Positions 1-6,246 of a stretch of 11,140 bases of DNA are shown in pieces (within the stretch, counting starts at the first letter, position 1; each line of letters begins with the position of its first letter). The translations under genes were made by a program, and so were the position numbers. The DNA is from Candidatus Poribacteria bacterium (GTDB taxonomy: Bacteria; Poribacteria; WGA-4E; WGA-3G), in contig JAPPMR010000436.1 in the NCBI GenBank assembly GCA_028818995.1, forward strand, positions 7,424 to 18,563, given 5' to 3'. The notes under the pieces are model-generated. The model ran no database searches. It saw only the letters and a list, made by a program, of their open reading frames with translations, and was not told the DNA's origin.

Positions 1-245
1 AGATAAACAGTCATTGCAGCTGAGACGTGGAGGTAAAAAATCTTCTGTACCTCTAACATGTCTTTTTCAACCTGCGCATATCCGAAAATAAGAAAGAGAG
101 AAATGAAAAAGAAAGCTGCGGCAATGGCGAAAGCCATTCGAGAATGATATAAAATTCGGAGTGCTGAGGATATCTCCCGAAACTCCGTAACAACAAAGTG
201 CAGCGAAGAACAAAACCCCTGTCTGCAAACTCGAAAGATAGCCAT
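1..245 (-). CDS. ccmC: CcmC-like cytochrome c biogenesis / heme permease, N-terminal part (runs off the window)
   Basis: Reading the minus strand from an ATG at 245 gives an open frame to base 1, about 81 codons, continuing outside the window. Residues 37-61 are a strongly hydrophobic first membrane segment. After it come VEKDMLEVQKIFYLHV and SAAMTVYL, which fit the start of the CcmC family (typically P-x-E-xx-M-G-xxx-RIxYxHVPxAW). CcmC is an inner-membrane protein that, with CcmABDE, loads heme onto CcmE during c-type cytochrome maturation. The proposed ATG shares its A with the TAA stop of map (TAATG), so the genes are probably translationally coupled. Family members usually begin just before the first membrane helix, so the in-frame ATG at 137 is a real alternative; residues 1-36 do not look conserved. 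Only the N-terminus is visible, so CcmC versus another member of the CcmC/CcsA heme-handling superfamily cannot be settled here. Confidence 0.68.
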   Translation of the reverse strand, partial: MAIFRVCRQGFCSSLHFVVTEFREISSALRILYHSRMAFAIAAAFFFISLFLIFGYAQVEKDMLEVQKIFYLHVSAAMTVY

Positions 246-1033
246 TAAAATTTTTCCCATATTGGACTCCGTGTCAGTATTTCGGGACCATCTGAAAGAA
301 TAGCCACCGTATGCTCAAAGAGCGCAGACAAACTCCCATCTGACGTTACTATACTCCACCCATCTCCCAAAGCATCTACACTTGAGTGTCCAGCATTGAC
401 CATTGCTTCAATTGCCAGCGCCATTCCTGGTCTTAGACGAGTACCGCGTCCCGGCTTGCCAATTGTAGGCACTTGTGGTTCTTCATGCAGGTGCCGACCA
501 ATACCGTGCCCAGAAAAATTCTGAATTACGGAGAATCCTGCCTTTTCAGCAACATTTTGTAGTTGGAAAGAGACATCACCCATACGGTTCCCTGGTTTCG
601 CTTCTGAAATTGCAGCATACAGCGAATCTTTCGTTACATCAAGTAACAGTTGTGCTTCAGTAGAGATTTTTCCTACCGGGAATGTGAAAGCATTGTCTCC
701 GTGAAAACCGTCAATGCTTACAGCGGTGTCCACACCAATGATATCGCCCTCTATGAGTTCCTCTGATTTATCTGGGATGCCATGAATGACTTTGTTATTG
801 ACAGAGACACAGATTGTGGCGGGATAAGGACTGTGGTCCGGTATTACGTAGTTCAAAAATGATGATGTGGCGTTCAGATTAGCAATTGCTTTACGAGAGA
901 CCAGTTCTAATTCATAAGTTGTTACGCCTGGTTCAATTGCATTTGCAATTGCCTGCAAAACCTTTGCTGCGGCTTGTCCGCTATGCCTCATTTTCTCAAT
1001 TTCTGTTCTGTTTTTTATTCTAATTTTTTGCAT
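245..1033 (-). CDS. map: Methionine aminopeptidase, type I
   Basis: This cytosolic metalloprotease removes the initiator methionine from new proteins. From the ATG at 1033 it is 262 aa, normal for bacterial type I MetAP without an N-terminal extension. The five metal ligands are visible: Asp102 (in GVDTAV), Asp113 (HGDNAFTF), His176 (GHGIGRHLHEEP), Glu209 (LAIEAMV) and Glu240 (FEHTVAI). The conserved substrate-side His84 lies in VIHGIP. I chose the start at 1033 because MQKIRIKNRTEIEKMR matches the usual family N-terminus; the frame is open to an ATG at 1078, but those 15 extra residues look unlike the family. The gene sits 83 bp downstream of miaB, and its TAA overlaps the ATG of the next gene, so the run is probably one operon. 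No strong promoter was seen in the 83-bp gap. Confidence 0.96.
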   Translation of the reverse strand: MQKIRIKNRTEIEKMRHSGQAAAKVLQAIANAIEPGVTTYELELVSRKAIANLNATSSFLNYVIPDHSPYPATICVSVNNKVIHGIPDKSEELIEGDIIGVDTAVSIDGFHGDNAFTFPVGKISTEAQLLLDVTKDSLYAAISEAKPGNRMGDVSFQLQNVAEKAGFSVIQNFSGHGIGRHLHEEPQVPTIGKPGRGTRLRPGMALAIEAMVNAGHSSVDALGDGWSIVTSDGSLSALFEHTVAILSDGPEILTRSPIWEKF

Positions 1034-1116
1034 ATTTACAAAATGGTTTTCAGTTAAAATGTTTGTTGTACAAAACACATTAACAATAAACCGATGCTAT
1101 TAACCGATAAACTATG

Positions 1117-2517
1117 TTATCCAGCAATTTCTCCTATCAATGTATGTGCCGTAGCAGAATGAATTTTCACATTCACAATATCACCAACCTGAGCATCTTC
1201 CTTTGGAAAAACTGTCGTTTTGAATGTGTCTGTCTTACCGTGATATTGTTCCGCGGCGCGGCGACTGTCTCCCTCAACTAAAACGGAAGCAGTTGTTCCA
1301 ATCGCAGTTTGATTGATGTCGGCAGAGATTTCTTCTTGCAACGCAATTATCTCATTTAGTCTTCTTGCTTTTTCGGTTTCAGGAACGTTATCCTCTAAAG
1401 ATTTATTTGCTAAAGTGCCTTCTCTATCAGAGTACTTAAACATAAATGCTGAATCGAAGCGGATATCTGCCATCAGTTGATAGGTTTGCATAAAATCTTG
1501 TTCTGTTTCGCCACAAAAACCGACAATTATATCTGTAGAAAGTGCAATTTGTGGGATACGTTCTCTGAGTTTTAAAACCAGTTCTTGATATTCTTCTGCA
1601 GTGTAGGTGCGCCGCATTCTTTTTAACACTTGGGTTGAACCAGATTGCAACGGGAGATGAAGTTGTTTACATACCTGCGGGCAATTTTCCATCGCATCAA
1701 TCATGTTATCGGTTGCATCTGCGGGATGTGGCGATGTAAATCGCACCCGTTCCACGCCTTCAACTTCAGCAATTGACCAAAGGAGTTCACCAAAATCGTG
1801 ACTACCATCGTGATAAGAGTTCACTGTTTGTCCGAGTAGAACGATCTCTTTGAATCCTTCATCAACAAGTCTTTGGACATCATCTGTAAGGTTTTTCAGC
1901 GGTATACTCCGTTCTCTACCCCTCACAAATGGGACAATACAGAAGGTGCACATCTTATCGCATCCGCGTTGAATAGTGAGCCATGCCCGAATTCCTTCTT
2001 TACGATTAGGCGCAATATCCGCATAGTCTTCATTTTTATCCAACTGTAAACCGAGAAAGGGATCGCCACTCGCTACCGCATTGAGCGCCATCGGTAGGTT
2101 GCGATAGGCATCAGGACCCATCACGAGGTCAACATACGGGGCTGCTTTCAAAAGCTTGTCGCGCAGATGTTGTGCCATACATCCGCAAACCCCAATAATT
2201 AGATTACCTTCTCGTCGCTTTCGATGATTCAAATGCTCAAGTCGATTGATAACTTTAGTTTCAGCGTTTTCGCGTATTGCACAAGTGTTGAGCAAAATCA
2301 CGTCGGCATCATCAATGTGGGAAACAGTTTGATGTCCGGATTGCGTCAAGATACCTGCCATCAGTTCGCTATCGCTAACGTTCATCTGACACCCGTAAGT
2401 TTCAATGTAGACATTGCGCGCAGATTGTCCATTGACACCTGTGGGATGAACGTTCATTTCAGATAGTGGTAATGGGGAATGGGAATTATAGATTGGGAGA
2501 GATGGTTTATCTTTCAT
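1117..2517 (-). CDS. miaB: tRNA-2-methylthio-N6-dimethylallyladenosine synthase MiaB
   Basis: This radical-SAM methylthiotransferase converts i6A37 to ms2i6A37 in tRNAs that read codons starting with U. All domains are present. The N-terminal UPF0004 domain (about 35-145) has cluster cysteines Cys43 (YGCQMN), Cys79 (NTCAIRENA) and Cys113 (GCMAQ). The radical-SAM core carries CxxxCxxC at Cys186, Cys190 and Cys193, followed by IVPFVRGRERS, which is typical of MiaB rather than MtaB or RimO. A C-terminal TRAM domain covers about 403-466. The length of 466 aa is close to the usual 440-475. The first 34 residues are poorly conserved, so the in-frame ATG at 2457 (MNVHPTG) could be the true start; neither start has a clear Shine-Dalgarno. 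The gene lies 37 bp after the DUF6807 gene and just before map, in the same direction. Confidence 0.96.
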   Translation of the reverse strand: MKDKPSLPIYNSHSPLPLSEMNVHPTGVNGQSARNVYIETYGCQMNVSDSELMAGILTQSGHQTVSHIDDADVILLNTCAIRENAETKVINRLEHLNHRKRREGNLIIGVCGCMAQHLRDKLLKAAPYVDLVMGPDAYRNLPMALNAVASGDPFLGLQLDKNEDYADIAPNRKEGIRAWLTIQRGCDKMCTFCIVPFVRGRERSIPLKNLTDDVQRLVDEGFKEIVLLGQTVNSYHDGSHDFGELLWSIAEVEGVERVRFTSPHPADATDNMIDAMENCPQVCKQLHLPLQSGSTQVLKRMRRTYTAEEYQELVLKLRERIPQIALSTDIIVGFCGETEQDFMQTYQLMADIRFDSAFMFKYSDREGTLANKSLEDNVPETEKARRLNEIIALQEEISADINQTAIGTTASVLVEGDSRRAAEQYHGKTDTFKTTVFPKEDAQVGDIVNVKIHSATAHTLIGEIAG

Positions 2518-2554
2518 GAATTTTCAGGATATTTGGCAGATCGTTTTTAGAAAC

Positions 2555-3352
2555 CTAACAGTTTTTACTATCAATATAATCTTCATAATAGTCCAACACA
2601 TCAATGGTAAATAGGTCTCCAAGATAGATAAGAACGCGATAATTTAACTCCCGTTTCTCGTTAGCATTTAGGGAAAACGGAGCAGTTTGAGGGAATAAAA
2701 ATCCTTGATATGCGTCTTCAGCGAGGAAGACTGTTTGTCCGTTTTTCGGGTGTGGCAGAATTGCCACGCCAATGGCAGCATCGCTATTGATACCGCACAA
2801 CGTTGCCCACTCTGATTCTTGGCCGTTTACTTCCGATTCACCAATTTTTCCGCTTGCGTTTGCTGCTTTCCTATGTTCCATCTCAACGGCATGGTAACCT
2901 AATCCAATTTCACCTTCAAATGTTATAGGGTTAGATGCTGCGTGTAAGATTACTGTCAGGTCAAGTATCCGAACATTATTTTGGAGTGGATAGGCTGTAA
3001 CTTTACATATTTCTGTCAACACGGGATTAGCGGCTTCCCAAGTTGTTTTACTAACAAATTTTACTGATTCTTCAGTTGCAGAAGACCTAAATGTTTCACG
3101 ATCAAATGCTGGATTACTCCGTTGCAGTTTAATAGGTTTTGCGTAATCATCGTTCACTGTACCAAGTGTGAAATAGATACCCGATGGATGTCGTTGTTCA
3201 GTTTCTTCCGTTACGACTTGTCCATTCGGGGCATAGAGTGGATGAAAGTGTGAACACGATACTGACTCACCATAGTAATAGGTGAGCACAGACTCACCCT
3301 CTTCTGTTACAGTTACCTGTTTTCCGGGCACTTCGTCCAACATAAATATCAT
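2555..3352 (-). CDS. DUF6807 (PmoA-like) family protein
   Basis: The protein is 265 aa with no signal peptide or membrane segment, so it is probably cytosolic. Its pattern fits the DUF6807/PmoA-like family: an N-terminal segment VLTYYYG followed by HPLYAPNGQVVT; then RHPSGIYFTLGTVND (usually HHRGIWFAxGxVNG); then GKIGESEVNGQESEWATLCG and GVAILPHPKN (usually GxAIxDHPxN); and near the end RELNYRVLIYLGD. Despite the name, no methane oxidation activity is established for the family. Members are common in bacteria that use complex carbohydrates, and no reaction can be assigned here. The second His of the usual HH pair is replaced (His-Pro). It is the first gene of the minus-strand run, and its promoter puts transcription start at or next to the ATG; the second in-frame ATG (Met4, at 3343) is an alternative start. 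Confidence 0.72.
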   Translation of the reverse strand: MIFMLDEVPGKQVTVTEEGESVLTYYYGESVSCSHFHPLYAPNGQVVTEETEQRHPSGIYFTLGTVNDDYAKPIKLQRSNPAFDRETFRSSATEESVKFVSKTTWEAANPVLTEICKVTAYPLQNNVRILDLTVILHAASNPITFEGEIGLGYHAVEMEHRKAANASGKIGESEVNGQESEWATLCGINSDAAIGVAILPHPKNGQTVFLAEDAYQGFLFPQTAPFSLNANEKRELNYRVLIYLGDLFTIDVLDYYEDYIDSKNC

Positions 3353-3359
3353 GTGCTAT

Positions 3360-3388
3360 ATTATACCATGCATGCCCCATAATTGCAA
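3360..3388 (-). promoter_or_regulatory. Sigma-70-like promoter for the DUF6807-miaB-map-ccmC run
   Basis: On the minus strand, TTGCAA (3388-3383) is followed by a 17-bp spacer and a perfect TATAAT (3365-3360). The predicted start is near 3353-3354, only one or two bases before the ATG at 3352, so the transcript would be leaderless, or would have a leader of about 10 bases if Met4 is used. No Shine-Dalgarno precedes the gene, which agrees with this. Confidence 0.7.
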
Positions 3389-3399
3389 ACGAATTCAGA

Positions 3400-3428
3400 T
3401 TGACTTGTTATTCATCACTCAATAAGAT
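3400..3428 (+). promoter_or_regulatory. Sigma-70-like promoter for the C26 hydrolase gene
   Basis: TTGACT (3400-3405), a 17-bp spacer, then TAAGAT (3423-3428). The -35 boxes of this promoter and the divergent one are only 11 bp apart (3389-3399), so a regulator binding between them could affect both. The predicted leader is about 30 nt. Confidence 0.5.
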
Positions 3429-3449
3429 ATACTTAAAACCTAACAAGAC

Positions 3450-3455
3450 AAGGAG
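3450..3455 (+). promoter_or_regulatory. Ribosome binding site AAGGAG
   Basis: AAGGAG lies 10 bases before the ATG at 3466 and fixes that start. It is the only clear Shine-Dalgarno I found in front of a gene in this window; the others seem to start without one. Confidence 0.75.
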
Positions 3456-3465
3456 AGGATAGAAT

Positions 3466-4164
3466 ATGGCACCTAAAATTGGAATTCCAGCCGTAGACGA
3501 GACAGCAGCAAGCAATTTCAAAAACTATGAAAAAGCAATTGAAGAACATGGGGGGGATGTAGGTTTTCTAATCCTGGGTCAGCAGTCTATTACGGATTTT
3601 ATCGCTGCGATTGATGCGTTATTGCTCCCCGGTGGTGGTGATATACATCCAGACCATTTTAATCAAGAGTGGCATCCTAAACTAAAATATGTTGATGAAG
3701 CGCGCGATGAATTAGAACTATCGTTATTTCAGGAAGCAATTCAAAAAGAGACTCCTGTTTTTGGGATTTGTCGTGGAATACAAGTGATGAATGTTGGTAT
3801 GGGAGGAAGTCTTCATCAAGATATAGAATCTGAATATCCACAAGATGCACTCACACATCCTAAGGTACAAAGCGAGGACTCTCAGCATCAAATTGAGATT
3901 GAACCTAAGAGCATGCTTGGGAAAATAATCGGGGAGAAGATAGATGTCGTCAATTCAGCCCATCATCAAGCCTTGGACGAAATTGGTGAGGGATTTGTTG
4001 TCACGGCACGGTCACCAGACGGTATCATTGAAGCAGTGGAAGATCCATCAAAGCGGTTTGTAGTTGGCGTGCAATACCATCCAGAACGAATGCTGGAAAC
4101 TGATGAATTTCGTGAACACAGACGCAAACTTTTTGAGGCGTTTATTCAGGCTGCCTCTGAATAA
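3466..4164 (+). CDS. Gamma-glutamyl-gamma-aminobutyrate hydrolase family protein (peptidase C26, PuuD-like)
   Basis: This is a class I glutamine amidotransferase-fold hydrolase of 232 aa. The catalytic triad is visible: nucleophile Cys102 in FGICRGIQVMNV, His205 and Glu207 in GVQYHPERM. The family oxyanion/loop motif LLLPGGGDIHP is at 53-62, and VNSAHHQAL at 163-170 is the conserved HxxHHQ-type segment. Relatives cleave gamma-glutamyl amide bonds, as in PuuD of putrescine degradation (gamma-glutamyl-GABA to glutamate plus GABA). No other putrescine-pathway genes are nearby, so the substrate is unknown. It is transcribed alone, divergently from the DUF6807 gene, and ends 6 bp from the converging PorV-like gene with no obvious terminator between them. 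Confidence 0.9.
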   Translation: MAPKIGIPAVDETAASNFKNYEKAIEEHGGDVGFLILGQQSITDFIAAIDALLLPGGGDIHPDHFNQEWHPKLKYVDEARDELELSLFQEAIQKETPVFGICRGIQVMNVGMGGSLHQDIESEYPQDALTHPKVQSEDSQHQIEIEPKSMLGKIIGEKIDVVNSAHHQALDEIGEGFVVTARSPDGIIEAVEDPSKRFVVGVQYHPERMLETDEFREHRRKLFEAFIQAASE

Positions 4165-4170
4165 TACTGC

Positions 4171-5100
4171 CTAAAAATTCGCAAGCAAAGAAAATCGGTG
4201 TGTTAGACCTAAATCACCGAAGGGTATAAGTGCGTAATCAATCTGGAATCTTCGGAGAGTCAGCCCAAAACCGCCTCTAAGTCCTGAAGTTGCACCTAAA
4301 TCGTTACCCCCAAATTTGTAATTATAACCTGTTCGTAGTTGCAATACGTTCCCTATTGTGTAAGCGCCTCCTATCCCAATAGAATTATCGTTGTCGGTGG
4401 GACGAATGAAATCCATTGTTAAGATGACAACCTCGTTCCAAAGCCGATATGCTGTACCTAATCTTAAAGTGAAAGGGAGTTCAAATGCATCCTCAACGTA
4501 CTTTACTCTCGGTCCGATGTGTTGCGCGTTGAAACCGAGTGAAAGCGGAACGTTAGAAAAAGCATATAAACCACCCAGATCAAACGCGATCCCTCTGCCG
4601 CTATCGTCAGCAATTTGTTCCCGTAAAAATTTTGCATTTGCACCAAAAGCCAACGTATTTCCGATACTACGCGCATAAGAGAGAACGAACGCTAAATCGT
4701 AAGGTCGGAAAAGGGTCGTTTCATTTCCTTCCTGATCGCGTCCTTGTAATTCACCGAAGGATAAGAAGTTTGCACTTGCACCGACAGTGTTATTTCCAAT
4801 CGGAAGGGCAAATCCGACAAACTCGTGATTGATTCCAGCGAACCATTCATTATGCATAAGTGCAAGTTGCGGTTTTTGAAGGCTCGCAAGACCGGCGGGA
4901 TTCCAAAACGATGCGTAAAGATCATCTGTTGCAGCAACTTGAGACTCTCCCATTCCCATTGCCTTTGCACCGACACCTATTTTGAGGAATGTCATCGCAC
5001 GAGTTCCAGCATTTTCGTGAATGTCTGTACTATCAGCTGCAACGGGTATACATAAGAGGATGGAAGTTATGATGAAAATAGAAGTGAAGATGTAATTCAT
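4171..5100 (-). CDS. PorV/PorQ family outer-membrane beta-barrel protein
   Basis: The protein is 309 aa. A signal peptide (hydrophobic stretch about 4-20, likely cleavage after the VAA near 20-22) is followed by the PorV/PorQ (UPF0164) signature: GTRAMTFLKIGVGAKAMGMG at 32-51, ATDDLYASFWNPAGLASL at 57-74, and FVGFALPIGNNTVGASANF further on. The rest alternates short hydrophobic strands with turns, as in a barrel, and the chain ends in Phe309, the usual last residue of barrels inserted by the BAM machinery. In Bacteroidota, PorV serves type IX secretion, but this broad family also occurs where no such system is known. No partner secretion genes are visible here, so the role is open. A strong promoter lies about 65 bp upstream. 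Confidence 0.88.
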   Translation of the reverse strand: MNYIFTSIFIITSILLCIPVAADSTDIHENAGTRAMTFLKIGVGAKAMGMGESQVAATDDLYASFWNPAGLASLQKPQLALMHNEWFAGINHEFVGFALPIGNNTVGASANFLSFGELQGRDQEGNETTLFRPYDLAFVLSYARSIGNTLAFGANAKFLREQIADDSGRGIAFDLGGLYAFSNVPLSLGFNAQHIGPRVKYVEDAFELPFTLRLGTAYRLWNEVVILTMDFIRPTDNDNSIGIGGAYTIGNVLQLRTGYNYKFGGNDLGATSGLRGGFGLTLRRFQIDYALIPFGDLGLTHRFSLLANF

Positions 5101-5166
5101 AGAGTGTTTTTAACTATCAACAAGGTTCGGGAGGTTTCTGGATTCGCTTCTAAAGTGTATGTGAAT

Positions 5167-5195
5167 ATTATATCATATAGGTTTGTTGGAGTCAA
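5167..5195 (-). promoter_or_regulatory. Near-consensus sigma-70 promoter for the PorV-like gene
   Basis: On the minus strand TTGACT (5195-5190), a 17-bp spacer and a perfect TATAAT (5172-5167). The predicted start near 5160 gives a leader of about 60 nt before the ATG at 5100. No good Shine-Dalgarno was seen in the leader. Confidence 0.75.
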
Positions 5196-5250
5196 CTTCC
5201 ATTTTATTCATGGATGTGTAAATATTTTGGCATTAATCATGTCATTTTTC

Positions 5251-5336
5251 TTGTTGAAGGGCTTATAAGCCCGATTTATCCAAATCAACGCCTCATACGC
5301 GTATGGCATTCGGCGGGTTGAAAATCCCTCCAACAA
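5251..5336. repeat. 86-bp inverted-repeat element with two internal palindromes
   Basis: The ends are inverted repeats: TTGTTGAAGGG (5251-5261) and CCCTCCAACAA (5326-5336) match at 10 of 11 positions. Inside lie two perfect palindromes, GGGCTTATAAGCCC (5259-5272) and CATACGCGTATG (5294-5305). No open frame spans it. The structure suggests a small non-autonomous mobile or REP-like repeat. I cannot see other copies in the window, so mobility is inferred only. Confidence 0.45.
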
Positions 5337-5375
5337 TAGAAAAGAATATTTATGTCAAAACTTTACACACCCTAT

Positions 5376-5478
5376 AATACCAAATTAACGCGAATTATCT
5401 TGTTTTAGTCTTGGTCCGTTCGGTGTAGGCGCGTTTACAAAACGCGCCTACCGAGACAGATCACGTTAATTTAGTATA
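5376..5478. repeat. 103-bp MITE-like element with imperfect terminal inverted repeats and a central hairpin
   Basis: The left end AATACCAAATTAACGCGA (5376-5393) and the right end TCACGTTAATTTAGTATA (5461-5478) are inverted copies matching at 15 of 18 positions. In the middle a perfect 12-bp stem, GTAGGCGCGTTT (5425-5436) with its complement (5440-5451), closes on a 3-base loop. The central stem is far richer in G+C than its surroundings. No coding capacity. The layout is that of a miniature inverted-repeat element or a palindromic intergenic repeat; no target duplication is clear. Confidence 0.6.
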
Positions 5479-5545
5479 AGAAAGCAGGGGCAGTATATGC
5501 GATCTAATCCGAATATGTAGCCAATTATTATCCGTTTGAGTCGTA

Positions 5546-5578
5546 AGTCGCGGTCCTGTGATTGCTACTACCGCGATT
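5546..5578. repeat. Short hairpin-forming inverted repeat
   Basis: TCGCGGT (5548-5554) pairs perfectly with ACCGCGA (5570-5576), and a G-T plus an A-T pair extend the stem to 9 bp around a 15-base loop. There is no U tract after it, so it is not a standard terminator. It may be a remnant of a palindromic repeat family. Bases 5479-5545 hold nothing recognisable. Confidence 0.35.
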
Positions 5579-5594
5579 GGAATTCGTTACAACT

Positions 5595-5635
5595 AAAATC
5601 ATACCGTACGGTATGATTTTTCATACCACGGTATG
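5595..5635. terminator. Perfect 26-bp palindrome plus second dyad; possible bidirectional terminator or operator pair
   Basis: The half-site AAAATCATACCGT (5595-5607) is followed at once by its exact reverse complement (5608-5620), giving an 11-bp stem with a GTAC loop. A second dyad, CATACCACGGTATG (5622-5635), shares the CATACC..GGTATG arms. Runs of T follow the main stem on both strands, so it could end transcription either way; on the minus strand it directly follows the stop of the small ORF at 5640. Two tandem copies of the same dyad would equally suit a dimeric repressor's operators, but no repressor gene is nearby. Confidence 0.45.
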
Positions 5636-5639
5636 TTTT

Positions 5640-5849
5640 TTAAATTCGCTCTAAATCCAGTATGTGATTGGTTTTATAGCGAATTTTTCGTTGTTGCACT
5701 TTTTTGCAATTATGACCTGGACAACTTTCACGATTTTTCAATATTATGGCTAAATTGGTATAATTTTGAGTAGCATTTTCTCGTTTTTGTTTTGCTTTAG
5801 ATTTGTGTACTGGCTGTTTTTGTGTTTGGGGGGTGGTTGTGTTTTTCAT
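5640..5849 (-). CDS. Small hypothetical protein, 69 aa (doubtful)
   Basis: I do not recognise this ORF. The N-terminal 28 residues are very rich in Lys, Gln, Thr and Asn (MKNTTTPQTQKQPVHKSKAK), and the C-terminal half is basic with a CPGHNC cysteine pair followed by KKVQQRKIRYKTNHILDLERI in two parts. A single CxxxxC pair is not enough to call a zinc site. For being real: a possible promoter (5883-5856) places the start of transcription at its ATG, and a palindrome able to act as a terminator follows its stop. Against: no Shine-Dalgarno, low-complexity composition and an otherwise non-coding region. It might also be the remnant of a transposase N-terminus, which I could not test. Confidence 0.3.
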   Translation of the reverse strand: MKNTTTPQTQKQPVHKSKAKQKRENATQNYTNLAIILKNRESCPGHNCKKVQQRKIRYKTNHILDLERI

Positions 5850-5855
5850 ATTGAT

Positions 5856-5883
5856 ATTATACTTGATTATAGGTGATGGTCAG
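5856..5883 (-). promoter_or_regulatory. Possible promoter for the 69-aa ORF
   Basis: On the minus strand CTGACC (5883-5878), a 16-bp spacer and a perfect TATAAT (5861-5856). The predicted start is at 5849-5850, the first base of the small ORF's ATG. A second TATAAT copy lies just upstream at 5874-5869. The -35 box is weak, and AT-rich DNA gives such matches by chance. Confidence 0.3.
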
Positions 5884-6084
5884 AGGTTTTTGTGGTATTC
5901 GGAACAATAGATATCCAATATATTTACAATAAGTTTGCGGGAAAAGTATGGGTTGATACGTTTTTTGCATCTTGGATGGGCGTGTATTTTGTTGTCAGCA
6001 TGGTGGTTGACGCGATTTTTTGGAATTTTAGTGAAGAAAGAGATCATTAGAATTGGCTGGTTCTGCATTCATGTTACAAACGTT
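5884..6084. other. Non-coding stretch with nothing recognised
   Basis: AT-rich DNA between the small ORF and the first helicase promoter. Open frames exist on both strands over the same bases (minus 6068-5880; plus from a TTG at 5935 to 6120), but neither has a ribosome site, a convincing protein composition or a recognisable motif. The plus-strand one runs through the helicase promoter. I call neither a gene. Confidence 0.5.
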
Positions 6085-6113
6085 TTGACTTTGCATCTTT
6101 CCAATGATATACT
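6085..6113 (+). promoter_or_regulatory. Near-consensus sigma-70 promoter for the first helicase/GIY-YIG gene
   Basis: TTGACT (6085-6090), a 17-bp spacer, then TATACT (6108-6113). The predicted start is near 6120, giving an unusually long leader of about 127 nt before the ATG at 6247. No Shine-Dalgarno precedes that ATG. Confidence 0.65.
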
Positions 6114-6154
6114 ATGGTGAATTATTGAAATAATTGGACATGACGATATAAAAA

Positions 6155-6183
6155 GTCGGGTTTCGCTACCGCTTCTACTCGAC
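6155..6183. repeat. Imperfect inverted repeat in the helicase leader
   Basis: GTCGGGT (6155-6161) and ACTCGAC (6177-6183) pair at 6 of 7 positions around a 15-base loop. It would lie in the 5' leader of the first helicase transcript. It resembles a worn copy of a short palindromic intergenic repeat more than a defined regulatory RNA. A small dyad, TGATATTATCA, follows at 6197-6207. Confidence 0.3.
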
Positions 6184-6246
6184 CTACGAAATAATGTGAT
6201 ATTATCATATAGAAATGGTATTAAGTATTCTTTGCTATGATTTAAT

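Noticed and set aside
4165..4215. Terminator between the converging C26 and PorV-like genes
   Set aside because: Only six bases separate the genes. The nearby TCGGTG/CACCGA pairing lies inside the PorV-like coding sequence, has a long loop and no T run.
5880..6120. Overlapping open frames on both strands (minus 6068-5880; plus 5935-6120 from a TTG)
   Set aside because: They cover the same bases, have no ribosome site or recognisable motif, and the plus-strand one runs through the helicase promoter. AT-rich non-coding DNA explains them.
5201..6246. CRISPR array, tRNA or other structured RNA gene in the long spacer
   Set aside because: No regularly spaced direct repeats and no cloverleaf were found; the repeats present are inverted and differ from each other.
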